Shown: in pieces, positions 13,601-22,746 of the stretch | How the letters are laid out: each line of letters begins with the position of its first letter | How positions within the stretch are numbered: position 1 is the first letter of the stretch | Assembly: GCA_037976565.1 (NCBI GenBank) | Contig: CP137672.1 | Coordinates: forward strand, 20,980,335 to 21,044,334 | Source: Mesocentrotus franciscanus | Taxonomy: Eukaryota > Echinodermata > Echinoidea > Camarodonta > Strongylocentrotidae | Reading direction: 5' to 3' | DNA: 64,000 bases | Translations under genes and position numbers: made by a program | Notes under the pieces: model-generated | The model's input: only the letters and a program-made list of their open reading frames with translations | Told to the model about the DNA's origin: nothing | Databases searched by the model: none

Positions 13601-14486
13601 GTGTCATTGTAGGTGAGGGGTTATCTTATATTTGTCTTTCTATTTGCCTGTAGCTTCTTCAAGATTACATGGCCGGTGATCCAACAGCTGTAAGGTTCTT
13701 TGACACGTTAGACTGGTACATCGTGCCTTCTCTGAACGTAGATGGTTATGTCTACACCTGGACAGGGGTAAGAACTTGCGATGAGAATTTATCACCATTA
13801 GCATTGAACTTTACAGATCACCTAAGGTTTTTGACACGTTAGACTAGTACATCGTGCCTTATTTCAAGGTACCAGTACATGGACAGAGGTAAGAGCCTGC
13901 GATTAGAAGTGATTACCATTGGCATTATCTTTGTACTTGACTGATAACCTAAGTACGTGTGTGTATGAATGAAACTATGTGACCCTGTAATTATGTGTTT
14001 GTTTGTTTTGTTGTTCCACATTCCATAATAAGTTGTCTCATATATACATAAGATTTAACAAGATAATACATAATAAAAGCTATGATAGACATGTAACGTG
14101 GAGTAATAATAAGGTGAAATATGGGGAACCTTTAAAGAAGCGAAGCTTTTTTTTAATTATAGGCTCCCGAATAAACTATTTTAACTGAACTCGATAGCAA
14201 TAAAGAATGACGTAATAAAAGTTGGAACCACTGGCACATTAACATTATGAATAACATGAAACAATAAAGAAGTAGTACGTAAAGAATACGTGCATGTAGC
14301 CGTGGTCACCCGAGCGAAACAAACGAGTGTGTCACCCCCTCCATATTCGTGTATAACAAGTTCGGCTCTGCCTGTGCTTCCACAGGTCATATACCAAGAG
14401 ATCTATAGTATTATTCATTTGAAGCTAGCTTTGTTTACAACTGTACCTTTCTTAATAATTCATTCGATTGGTTCCATCAAGTAGCC

Positions 14487-14583
<97 letters not shown>

Positions 14584-17500
14584 TTATAATGATTGCAATG
14601 ATGTTGATTATTATGATGATTTTATTATTATTATTATTAATATTATTATAATGATTATCATCATTATTGTTATTGTTATTATTAATATTATTATTATTAT
14701 TCATCTATTGTTTTTGTTAATATTATTATCATTATTAATATTATTATTCATCATCATCATTATTATTAATTATTACTATCATTAGTGTTGATTGTTTCGT
14801 TCTGTATGAAGGATCGTATGTGGCGCAAGACCCGATCGAGTAATGAGGACCACGCACTCTCTGGCTGCACAGGAACCGATCCCAACAGAAATTGGCCCTT
14901 TGGATGGGCAGGTAAGGTCAAGAAATGAAGAGGAGGTGGAGTTGTGAAGAGGGTGAGAAATTGCTTGAGAGCTTTCTCCTTATTTATATGTCAGTTGGGA
15001 GGAATATTATAGAAGTAAGTTCTCTTGAAAAGGAGTTGCTCTCCAAAGTGTCCTCATAACCAATCTTTCCCTTCATATTTCAGACACTTTTTTCACAATG
15101 TAATCGCATGACCAGAACTCAACTTTATCTTGAAATATATAAAAGGGTAAGAGTTTTATCGATGGACAACTCGCGGTTCAAATATGAATCCTCTAAGAAC
15201 ACCAAAACTCGGGAGCGAGGTTTGGAACAAGTTAACGCAAGAATGCCGACTATCCAAATCTATCACGGCATTTAAACGAACTTTCGATCCGGAATACCAT
15301 TGACTTTTTTTCCTTTTGTTAAATTATAATAATTATGATTATGCTTTATAGGTTCTTGTGTAATATCTTTCTTCTTCTTCTTCTTCTTGTTTAACTTTTA
15401 TTGTATGACATGTTCAGTTGCTCTCATATATTATGTAGAAATGTCGTCCTTGTTTGTATTTTTTTTTTTCGTATTTGTTGTATATCACATGGCTTCATGG
15501 ATGACCCGCTTTACTGAATGAATTACCATGTTGTTTAATATGTGACATAAATAAATGAATAAATAACCTGGTAAAAAAAGAAGAAGAAGATGAAGGGAGA
15601 TAAACCACTGCCAAATACAATATGAAACAACGTACTTCTATACAAGTGGGCCTATATCAATTTTCGGGGAGTACCGTCATTCCGAGGGTTTCTATTAATT
15701 TTTATTCCTTATTTTCACAATCATGTAGTATCATGATTCCGAACACACAAATATTCATACCAGGGAGTTCATTAGTTCGAAAATGAAGTGATGCTTGTAT
15801 TTCTAAAAGAGGTTCACGGTTGTTCCCCGCCCCCTTAATGACTCACTTTAGGTTCAGGAACAAGCCCTTTCCCTTGCTCCAACGTCTACCACGGCGAGAA
15901 GCCTTTGTCCGAGAGTGAGGTCGAGGCCGTGGTCGATTTCCTGCGCGAAAAGAAGGACAACGGCCAAGACTTCGTGTGGTTTATCGACTGGCATAGCTAC
16001 TCCCAGCTCGTCATTTCCCCGTGGTCGTATTCCGCCACTGTGCCCGATCCGGACAACCTCGTCGATTTGGTGAGTCATGGATAGGGGCGGACTCTTTTGG
16101 GGCGGACTCTGTTTTTTTTTTTGGGGGGGGGGTGGGTTATAAGTTTTATAGAGTTGTCGTGGTCGAGTGGATACGCCACCGGACTGTGGATCACAAGGTC
16201 CGCGATTCGAGTCCTACCGCGACACTAATGTCCTTTGGCAAGACATTAATTTTGCCACACTCGACCCAGGTGATATAAATGGGTACCTGGTAGGAATTCA
16301 TTCCTTGAAATGCTAGAGCGCCGTAATGGCAGCCATGCTAAAGCCGGGGTAATAATTGCGGAGCGCCAGGAGTGTCAAGTCTGACAGACATGAGCGCTAT
16401 ACAAGAACCCACTATTATTATTATTACTATTATTTCCTCTCATAAACAAAATTGCAATTAAAGATTCGTATTTCATACAAAATTATAAATGAATTTTCAC
16501 AATAAAAAAGTACAAATAAATTTCATGCATTGGTTATGCGAGGAAATAATAAAAAAATAAATAAATAAACGGTATCTCCTGTCATTGCAGAATATATTCT
16601 ATAATTATCGTATCCATGCTATAATTATATATTGAATCTCTTTTTATCAGCAAGCTGCCGGAGAGGCGATGGCAGCGGGCATAGCTAGCCACACCTCGGG
16701 TACGGTCTATCAAGTTGGACCCACAGCTAAATTACTATGTGAGTATTATCGGATATAGCCCACGAGACCGCCCACGAGACCGACGGCCCAAGAGACCGAC
16801 AATAGCTATGTCCCCACAGTACCGTAGAATTATAAACTTATAATTTGCGAAACCTCGAAGTTATAAACAACGATCCACCATATCCACGACGAGGATTCAT
16901 ACTGGATCAAAGCAACAAGTATTCAAAGTCAACTACAAGCTGGGGGTGTATTCATTTCAACTACAAGATGGCGTAACCCCAAAGTTAATCGCATCCTCAC
17001 GGCACATTACTTCGAGTGAGGGCCCCCTCCGCTGCTCGTAGTCACCGTGCTAACCTGATCTGCCGTGGTTTGTCTCTTCAAGTTTCGTAACCACGAGTGC
17101 GTTAGCACTGTCCCTAACTACAGGATAATTTCGAAGTTTATAAACACAACCTTTGAACTTCAAGTTTGTTTGTTGCATACGTAAACGTAATAAAAAGTAA
17201 TATACAAACTAGGTACTTTAAAAGTTAAAATATTTATAATCATATCATAATATAAATCAATTAAATTATTATACCTTACCTCAAAAAACACATATTTTGA
17301 CAAATCATTTCAAAATTGAAAAAAAAAGAAGTTATAATAACGACTCAGGTCGGCCGAGCGAAACTTCTGCGTAGTTGCCAGTAGGCCACGAGACTGACAT
17401 TTTTTAGGGCTTCACCAGACCGACATGGTCGGTGTCGTGGGCTGACAGTCTGTAGACTGATTTTCTGCTGGGCTGTTGGTCTACTGCGATGTCCCGGTAA

Positions 17501-18547
17501 AATCTCCTTGTACATGACTTGTAATGATAATGAAATCGATTCATTTCATTTTTTTCATTTTTTCATTTCATTTATTTATTTCCACGTCAAGATAAAAACA
17601 ATATCATATTTTCTTCAAAATACAAACATTACAATGAGATATCTGAAGTGCGATGACCGTGAAAAGCACATAAATGGCTTCTTAAAAATGATCCTCATAA
17701 AATATAAAAAATAACAATAACTTTGGTACATAATTTACATAATAATCGTAGACAACATTACAAGTATTGACTACTTGTTTTTTTTTTTACTATTATTGTA
17801 AAGCGCATTTGAACATGGTTTCAATGTATTGTCATTATTATTATTATGATTATCATTATGATTATTATTATTTGTATTATTATCATTATTATCATTATCA
17901 TTATTTGATTTTGTATTATCATTATTATCATTATTACTTTTGTTATCATTATTATCATTATTATCATTATTATAATCATTATTATTTTTATCATTACAAG
18001 AAGAATTTGATGGTAACGTTCAACATGATGTATTGTCTGCCGACGTAATTACACTTTTCGGAAAACAATTTTGTTTAAAAAATATCAGGCCTGTATTATA
18101 TAAATGTGAAAAGAAAAAATATATGATTCCTACTACAGTAGCCGTTCGAACGGTAATTCTAGTATTGCTGGTAATAAGGGTCTTGATATCTTAGGACTTT
18201 CTTTACCAATGCCAGACTCTTTAAAAAAAAAAATGCTGCGGTTTTGCCGCGTCATTTGTGAACGAGGCCACTAACCGGTTTACCGCTCTCTATCCCATCT
18301 TATACGATATTTCTCCTCTGTAGACGAGGCTGCTGGAGCAAGCAACGACTGGGGCTATGCACCATACGACGCGTTTGAAAAGACAAACGGCGGCTTGGGA
18401 GCTCCTTACTCTTACGTCGTAGAACTTCGAGACACCGGCGAGTACGGCTTCATTCTGCCAGATAGCCAGATCGAGGATTCGGGCATAGAGAGCACTCTCG
18501 GCGTGTACGCGATGGGGACCTACATCCTAAACGCAGAGGGACTCTAG
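6209..18547 (+). CDS. Zinc metallocarboxypeptidase, M14A (carboxypeptidase A/B-like), 9 coding exons; signal-peptide exon not found
   Basis: Joined exons: 6209-6290, 8791-9027, 10597-10701, 12144-12254, 13654-13767, 14812-14911, 15852-16069, 16651-16738, 18324-18547. All introns are GT-AG and phases agree, giving 425 residues. A secreted C-terminal exopeptidase made as a zymogen. Residues 1-87 match the propeptide (starts YQVLRV) and end in a basic RKERR stretch suited to trypsin-like activation. Catalytic domain, bovine CPA numbering: H69/R71/E72 in IHAREW (H162, E165), R127 in MWRKTR (R221), N144/R145 in DPNRNW (241-242), H196/Y198 in WHSYSQ (H297, Y299), Y248 (352) and E270 in VELRDTG (385). 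The Cys138/Cys161 disulfide pair is present. Odd points: Asn at specificity position 255 and an 11-residue insertion before E270. The first exon needs an upstream partner ending in phase 2. Family certain; A or B specificity not assigned. Confidence 0.95.
6883..6950 (+). mobile_element. SINE 3' end fragment
   Basis: ggagcgccaggagtgtcaa then ctgacagacatgagc, the same tail as the full SINE at 16151-16433. Confidence 0.7.
7650..7690. repeat. (CTTT)n microsatellite
   Basis: About nine perfect tetranucleotide units inside a CT-rich tract. Confidence 0.9.
8503..8709. mobile_element. MITE, diverged copy of the family at 36968-37164
   Basis: Starts near gcttatttagactatgacg and ends ccatatctgacaagcc. 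The interior shares the order gcggcaaaa, cacttgtc-like, acacatagcttagt, cgcagttgc and gcggttt with the copy at 36968. The flanking TTAA is not preserved. Confidence 0.55.
8791..9027 (+). CDS. Carboxypeptidase exon: propeptide core and activation site
   Basis: Acceptor ttgttgcag, donor gag|gtaaat, 79 codons, phase 0 at both ends. Begins IDFW, as in family propeptides (LDFW). Contains the VDIMVP segment, the IDDVGQLI helix and the basic activation site RKERR. Residues after it ([11 protein letters not shown]...) start the mature enzyme. Confidence 0.95.
9195..9441. mobile_element. hAT-like MITE fragment
   Basis: Left end cagtgggggctccaggagg, right end ctggatccgccactg, the inverted CAGTGGCGGATCCAG-type terminus. 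Inside are two copies of a motif like tttgcttgtcagngaatttt. No clean target duplication. Confidence 0.5.
9760..9985 (+). mobile_element. Probable LINE 3' UTR remnant
   Basis: Ends ataaagtgaacttgaacttg, a typical CR1/L2-group invertebrate LINE tail. No coding part preserved. Confidence 0.4.
10080..10500. repeat. (TTC)n-rich pyrimidine array
   Basis: Imperfect CTT/TTC repeats over about 400 bases with short interruptions. A small (AT)n follows at 10516-10536. The Leu/Phe-rich open frame is an artefact. Confidence 0.9.
10597..10701 (+). CDS. Carboxypeptidase exon: N-terminal catalytic domain
   Basis: 35 codons, acceptor ctctag, donor ATG|gtaaga, phase 0/0. Encodes [13 protein letters not shown]... 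and [11 protein letters not shown], corresponding to the first helix and strand of the alpha/beta-hydrolase-like carboxypeptidase fold. Confidence 0.95.
10702..12143. other. Carboxypeptidase intron
   Basis: AT-rich. 10980-11110 looks like an imperfect inverted copy of 10810-10940 (Asn/Lys-type AT-rich arms). Contains a minus-strand SINE (11226-11475). Nothing else recognised. Confidence 0.4.
11226..11475 (-). mobile_element. tRNA-derived SINE (minus strand)
   Basis: Minus-strand B box from ggattcgaacc at 11418-11428, with an A-box-like region near 11455-11470. The body has the ccatttacacctggatgaag and gtggcaaatgtaga motifs shared with the other SINEs here. Confidence 0.65.
12144..12254 (+). 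CDS. Carboxypeptidase exon: zinc-binding HxxE
   Basis: 37 codons, acceptor gtcacag, donor GAA|gtaagt, phase 0/0. Carries [12 protein letters not shown], giving the zinc ligands H69 and E72 and the substrate-binding R71. Confidence 0.97.
12283..12520. repeat. (GAT)n trinucleotide array
   Basis: Imperfect GAT repeat starting 29 bases after the carboxypeptidase exon end at 12254. The Met-rich open frame is an artefact. Confidence 0.95.
12783..12945 (-). mobile_element. tRNA-derived SINE (minus strand), second type
   Basis: Reverse strand gives an A box TGGCTTAGTGG (12925-12935) and a perfect B box GGTTCGAAACC (12882-12892) at tRNA spacing. A non-tRNA body follows. The tRNA-like head lacks a proper acceptor stem pairing, so it is a SINE rather than a tRNA gene. 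Confidence 0.65.
13262..13512 (-). mobile_element. tRNA-derived SINE (minus strand)
   Basis: B box from ggactcgaacc at 13454-13464 (reverse GGTTCGAGTCC). The body includes acctggtacccatttacaac, as in the SINEs at 16151 and 45711. Confidence 0.7.
13654..13767 (+). CDS. Carboxypeptidase exon: central sheet
   Basis: 38 codons, acceptor cctgtag, donor GGG|gtaaga, phase 0/0. Encodes [10 protein letters not shown]... and the family segment [14 protein letters not shown] (compare NPDGF in vertebrate CPA). A partial direct repeat of the exon's 3' half (gacacgttagactggtacat) recurs non-coding at about 13830-13860. Confidence 0.95.
13768..14811. other. Carboxypeptidase intron
   Basis: Starts with a partial duplicate of exon and intron sequence (13815-13905 repeats ttgacacgttagactngtac...). 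Then AT-rich sequence and an (AAT)n/(ATT)n block. Confidence 0.5.
14490..14770. repeat. (TAA)n array followed by (ATT)n: foldback-capable trinucleotide block
   Basis: About 90 bases of nearly perfect TAA repeat (14490-14580), followed by ATT-rich sequence to 14770 that is largely its complement. Could pair as a hairpin. Poly-Asn and poly-Ile open frames are artefacts. Confidence 0.95.
14812..14911 (+). CDS. Carboxypeptidase exon: Arg127 and Asn144-Arg145
   Basis: 100 nt; acceptor gtatgaag, donor G|gtaagg, ends phase 1. Encodes MWRKTRSS (R127) and [14 protein letters not shown] (Cys138, Asn144, Arg145), the residues that bind the substrate C-terminal carboxylate and the scissile carbonyl. Confidence 0.97.
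15112..15568 (+). mobile_element. LINE 3' end (RT C-terminus plus 3' UTR)
   Basis: Near 15180-15304 the frame reads [18 protein letters not shown], then [17 protein letters not shown] and a stop. This is the usual C-terminus of CR1/jockey-group reverse transcriptases. The 3' UTR (catggcttcatggatgacc ... ataaataaatgaataaat) recurs at 23380. Confidence 0.65.
15852..16069 (+). CDS. Carboxypeptidase exon: third zinc ligand
   Basis: 218 nt; acceptor ctttag, donor TTG|gtgagt. Encodes Cys161 in [10 protein letters not shown] and the third zinc ligand H196 with Y198 in IDWHSYSQL. Shows normal family spacing, with a long charged helix ([14 protein letters not shown]). Confidence 0.97.
16151..16433 (+). 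mobile_element. tRNA-derived SINE, near full length
   Basis: A box tggtcgagtgg (16160-16170), B box gattcgagtcc (16204-16214), body with gggtacctggtagg, and tail gagcgccaggagtgtcaa ... ending in an (ATT)n run. Same family at 45711 and 22799. Sits in a carboxypeptidase intron. Confidence 0.85.
16651..16738 (+). CDS. Carboxypeptidase exon before the Tyr248 codon
   Basis: 88 nt; acceptor tttatcag, donor T|gtgagt, ends phase 1. Encodes [17 protein letters not shown] and [10 protein letters not shown]. The last base is the first base of the Tyr248 codon, which is completed by the next exon. Confidence 0.93.
16752..17460. mobile_element. Possible diverged DNA element with inverted ends
   Basis: The left end repeats cccacgagaccg, and the right end has cgacatggtcggtgtcgtgg and gggctgac, roughly inverted. 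The interior is AT-rich with no coding sequence. Ends not sharply defined. Confidence 0.3.
17767..18000. repeat. (ATT)n/(ATC)n array
   Basis: Imperfect trinucleotide repeat; the Tyr/His-rich open frame is an artefact. Confidence 0.9.
18324..18547 (+). CDS. Carboxypeptidase terminal exon: Tyr248, Glu270, stop
   Basis: 224 nt including TAG at 18545-18547. Acceptor ctctgtag. Completes Tyr248, then EAAGASNDW (Asn at position 255), a loop longer than usual, and [13 protein letters not shown] with the catalytic base Glu270. The C-terminus ends ...LNAEGL. A polyadenylation signal AATAAA lies at 18590-18595. Confidence 0.97.
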
Positions 18548-18589
18548 TGGGAAGACTGAGAGGGATATGCGTGGATGCTGAAATCGACC

Positions 18590-18595
18590 AATAAA
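18590..18595 (+). promoter_or_regulatory. Polyadenylation signal of the carboxypeptidase gene
   Basis: AATAAA 43 bases after the stop codon; the first such hexamer downstream. Confidence 0.6.
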
Positions 18596-18599
18596 TATA

Positions 18600-19055
18600 T
18601 CGACCTATCAGAAATCGACCCAATCGACCTATGAGTAAAGGGATTACTTATTAAGTTAGATTCACGGATGATTGGTAGACAAAGGGTAGTTTTAGGGGTT
18701 AGTGGGGTCAACTTGTCATAGACAGAAAAAAATGGGGTTGGTGGAGGTAAAAGACGGGCATTTAAATCAAACTATTCATTTAGAGATTCCCAACAGGTTT
18801 ACGACGGATGTAAAGGAACGGCCATTCGCATTCCACCGACATGGACGTTGGGCTTTGAAAGAAAAAAAGGGGGGGGGGGAAGTTTGATGAAATTGAATGT
18901 TTGTCCATGGAAAGTATTGATTATTGCATTTAAGGGAATAAACATCTCCGATGAAATAAAGCGATATTGTCATGATTTGTGTTTCTCTGTAATATCATTC
19001 TATGATGGCATGATCGAAATTGAAAGGCCTTTGCCATCGAGATGACTTTTAATAA
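18600..19055. other. Non-coding downstream of the carboxypeptidase gene
   Basis: cgaccaata / cgacctatcag / cgacccaatcgacctat repeats at 18583-18632. No gene. Confidence 0.4.
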
Positions 19056-19123
19056 AAGCAGGAGAGAGAGGGAGAGCGAGAGAGAGAGAAAAGTGATAGA
19101 TAGATAGATAGAGAGAGATAGCA

Positions 19124-19164
<41 letters not shown>

Positions 19165-19172
19165 GAGAGAGA
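19056..19172. repeat. (GA)n microsatellite
   Basis: Imperfect GA/GATA repeats over about 110 bases. Confidence 0.95.
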
Positions 19173-19211
19173 TCTAAGTTAACTCACAAACAACACAATC
19201 AAACATAATTA

Positions 19212-19387
19212 CAGTCAAACCTTTCTATATAAACGACCGCTCAAGGGATACACAAAAAGTGGTCTTTGTAGACAGGTGGTCTTTGTAGACAGGTTCCTAT
19301 AGTACATGTTTCAATGAGAAACCATTTTCAAGGGAAACAAAAAATTTGGTCTTTGTAGACAGGTGGTCACTAAAGCAGGTTTGACTG
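19212..19387. mobile_element. TA-flanked MITE (pogo/Tc1-mariner type)
   Basis: 176 bp. Termini CAGTCAAACCT and, inverted, CAGTCAAACCTGC, flanked by TA at 19210-19211 and 19388-19389. The inside repeats ggtctttgtagacagg three times. The TA target and CAGT ends fit pogo-like elements. Confidence 0.75.
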
Positions 19388-19389
19388 TA

Positions 19390-19760
19390 TTACTACTGCA
19401 AAAACGAGTTCTAGGAATAATAGAAAACGTTCATTTCCGCTCACATATAGAACCTTTATTTCTTAAAAATAAACTACTACAAATAAATTACTTTTCACCT
19501 CCTAAACCTTAGGACTTTCATGTTCCAACTATTCATAACAACGAAACTCCCAACTGCCATCACCTCACTCTTCACCACAAATAATGAAGCACACCCTTAT
19601 CCTACAAGAAAAGCACTGCTAAAATCAATATCATCTTCCCTTGACGAGAACAGCCTTTGCCCACAAAAATTAAAAATTAAAATAAAAGATACCTATACTC
19701 GACCAATTATTAGAATAAGATTAAAGGTATTACAAAGTTTTGGTATAGGGTCATGAATTT
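19390..19760 (+). mobile_element. LINE reverse transcriptase C-terminal fragment
   Basis: Reads LQKRVLGIIENVHFRSHIEPLF, here split as LQKRVLGIIENV and HIEPLFLKNKLL. After a frame break it continues TKLPTAITSLFTTN and EAHPYPTRKA, the CR1/L2/Rex-type RT tail (consensus LP...F...N..IH.YNTR). The 3' part may extend into the AT-rich sequence to 20660, which ends in an aataaaacc tail. Confidence 0.65.
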
Positions 19761-20890
19761 GGTTCGAAAGAACATATTGGAAGCAAATGCGATTTTACAA
19801 TATTCAATGATCGTTGTCGCGGTTGAAATCGAGTCTAAAGTGATGAAATTGTAAATAATAAACCCTTAATGTTGTATAGCGTCCTCTCAAGACTGATATT
19901 ACTTTAGCTTTAAAACAATGTTTCTTGACTGTAATCGACCGATTTGCTATTCCCGTTTGGAAATTATATACCGGAACTGCATATTCTGAGATTTTCATGG
20001 TCGTAGCTACCATGGAATGGCCTTGGGCACTATTTGAAATATTTGAAATTTACCGGGAGCACCGGTAAATTTTGATTATTCAATTTGCTCAAAAGCTGAA
20101 GTGTTTTAGGGGCTAAATTTTTAGTGCTTCTAATACATCCACAGGGGCATCCAAATATATTGAAAATTTAAAGAATAACTTTCCATCCAATTTCAAAATT
20201 TCCCAAAACTTTGCATTACCTTTAATCGAACCCTTTGTACAGAGCCATCAGTATATAATTATGTATTTACCGTTGATTAACTGGCAACATAGAGCAACAT
20301 TTTGCTGACTTTCAATTTTCAATGAATATTAATTGTTAAGGACACATACAGGTGAATTAATTTCAGTATTAGCTTGTTGACTTATTTATATATTTTGTAT
20401 TGTATTGTTTTCAATCAATTATTATTATTATTATTACTGTTGTGAATTTTAATAGATTTTTAAAATGTAAATAATATATAGTGATTGATTCTAAATAGCT
20501 ACACATGAGTAATGATAAGTATTACCAATGCTGTTTGAATGATTGTAACAAATGAAATATGATTTTATGTAATGGAGCTCATGTATATGTAATCATGCAC
20601 AATTCAGCATTTTGGCTGCGAGACATTGTTTTTTTAATAAAACCATTATTCAATTGAATCGAACCCATAAACTTTATAACAAAGCTCACACCTTAAAAAA
20701 AACTAACTCTGCCTCTGCTAAATGAATACAAAACATCGTATGCATAAATCGTCGTTCTATCCATACCCGCCCCCAAACTGCTTAAATCCCCTACTTATAT
20801 TACACCATCTAAAGGCTCTTCTCCGTGATATCGTGACTTTCGATATTTTCTTCTTATTTTTCCTAACTTACGCCTGTTTTTCTCTTTAAC
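19761..20890. other. Non-coding, probably LINE 3' UTR plus unknown sequence
   Basis: AT-rich. A tail-like ttcaattgaatcg occurs near 20650. No gene. Confidence 0.3.
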
Positions 20891-20897
20891 TGTGGGA

Positions 20898-21240
20898 CAG
20901 TGGCGGATCCAGGGGCCCGGGGGCCGGGGCCCAGGCCCCTTCCTAGAAAAAACAGGTAAAAACACCATTTTTTGAAAAAAACAAGTTGGGCCCCTCCTGG
21001 CGCCCAAGGGGTGGCGGTGGAAAAATAACCCTTCCGTAGGGAAAAACATTTTCGGGTGCCAAAAAAATTGTGCTCACTACCCCTGGCGCCCAAGGGGGGG
21101 TGGCGGTGGGAAAAAATTACCCTTTTTTTTGCTCACTACCCCCACTGAGCTAAAAAATCGACCGGCATGATTTTCAAATTTTCGCACGAAGTGGGCCCCT
21201 TTTTAGGCCTCTCCCTTGCCGCCGGCTGGATCCGCCCCTG
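20898..21240. mobile_element. hAT MITE, 343 bp, with 8-bp target duplication
   Basis: Termini CAGTGGCGGATCCAGG and, inverted, CAGGGGCGGATCCAGCC. Exact 8-bp flanks ctgtggga at 20890-20897 and 21241-21248. The interior holds a direct duplication (tggcgcccaaggggtggcgg). Same family at 31180. Confidence 0.92.
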
Positions 21241-21589
21241 CTGTGGGACACATCAATCTTTCAACTTTCTTCCTTTCTGTTTCTGCATTTATCTATCTAT
21301 TTTCATTTACCCTTGTGTACCCTGTCCTCGTAATTCTCTCTTATTAAACACTTGAAGAAAGAAAACACACTCACACACAGCTTTTTACTTTATTGATGAT
21401 TATAAACAATCACTTGGTACTTGAGTTTTAAGAGGAGCTTACCATAACAAGCAACGCTTTTCAATAAGACCCTCATTTTCACATGTCACATAAAAATAGT
21501 CATACCGTCACTGATGTTCAAACTGTCAAATTTGTTCAAATGCCAATAATGTAACTAAACTAATGCAATTTTTATATTATTCTCTGATG

Positions 21590-21677
21590 TAATATCCTCC
21601 ATTATGTTGTATTGTTTGTTTTCTGTATGCATTCGAGCATGTGAAATAAATACATCAAATTCGAATTCAATTCAATA

Positions 21678-21700
<23 letters not shown>
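21590..21700 (+). mobile_element. LINE 3' tail and (GA)n
   Basis: gaaataaatacatcaaattc ... aattcaattcaataag followed by GA repeats (21680-21705). A LINE-tail-like end with no coding part. Confidence 0.35.
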
Positions 21701-21708
<8 letters not shown>

Positions 21709-21756
21709 GACTCAGAAAAACATTGGGAGAGAAAGATAAAGAGAGAGAAAGGGTTC

Positions 21757-22101
21757 TAGGACAATTACCCCCTGGGCAATCACCCCCCGGAAAATAACCC
21801 CCCGGAAAACTACCCCAAGGACAATTACCCCCAGAGGACAATTACCCCCTAGACGATACCCCCAGAAAATTACACCCCGGAGAATTACCCCCGAGGACAA
21901 TCATCCCCGAGGACAAGTACCCCCCGGAAAATTAACCCCCTTGGACAATATACCCCCCGAAAAATAAAATCTGCTTTTATTAAAACCAACTTATTATCAG
22001 GCTTGACTTCCCCTTTAACGAACAGGGGGGTGGTAATTGTCCTATAGGGGTTATTTTCAGGGTGGGGTAGTTGTCCTCGGGGGGGGGGGTTATTGTCCTG
22101 A
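21757..22101. repeat. Minisatellite with inverted second arm (ggacaattaccccc unit)
   Basis: About ten units of 17-20 bp (ggacaattaccccc and variants) run from 21757 to 21960. After a 60-base spacer, the complementary motif (ggtaattgtcc, ggggtagttgtcctcgg) appears in reverse at 22025-22101. The open frames rich in Gly and Pro are artefacts. Confidence 0.85.
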
Positions 22102-22594
22102 TACGGAGAGAAAGCGCTCAAGCATTTGACGAACAAATCTTAATTGCACCTATTATCTTGTACACTTTATGGAACCGCATCCTTTTGCCGTTTGTTTGCT
22201 GTTTGCTCAACCAAATTGAAGGACCCGAGAGTGGGTGATGACCATTCATTACACCAGAGTAGGCCTATATAGTACCATATTTTGCGGAATGCGTGTATGT
22301 AGCAGTCGCCTATTTAATTGTCGTGCGACTCGTGCGTGTGATATTTATTTGCTCCTTGCTCATCCAAAGCAAAGGACCGAAATCTGGGACTTTCATAAAG
22401 GGTTAGCATTGAATGTTATGTCATCCTAGAGTATCAATAGACTATCGTCTACAAGGCAATACATTAATTCATACGAGTCGTTTCACGGAAGAGGAAAACA
22501 CGTTAACAGAACATGAGCGATTTGTGGATAGTGTGCACGTAGAAGTCGCCTACTAGAAAGACAGCGACTTAAGGTCGCAGTTTTTTTTCCAACT
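22102..22594. other. 5' flank of TLCD3 copy A
   Basis: Contains two diverged copies of a segment (tgctca-ccaaa...aaggaccgaga and agtcgcct at 22303 and 22542). No TATA box that I would rely on. The transcription start cannot be placed. Confidence 0.35.
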
Positions 22595-22746
22595 ATGGAT
22601 GAGTTTAATGTGGAAGCGCCCCTCTACCCATCGCTATGGGCCCTTTTCTTGGCGGGCTGTTTTTTCTGGCCGGGACTTTTTATCGTTTTCCGGTGGATCT
22701 TGTCGAGGAGGTACCCTCCACATCCAGCATACGGAACTGCCATGAG
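22595..22746 (+). CDS. TLCD3 copy A exon 1
   Basis: ATG at 22595; MDEFNVEAPLYPS then one membrane helix and a RRYPP motif. Ends phase 2 at AG|gtaaac. Its counterpart in copy B (51135) shares PLY, PSLW, WPGL, the KYPP/RYPP motif and the same donor phase. Confidence 0.9.

Noticed and set aside
14468..14785. Poly-Asn and poly-Ile frames
   Set aside because: (TAA)n/(ATT)n repeat.
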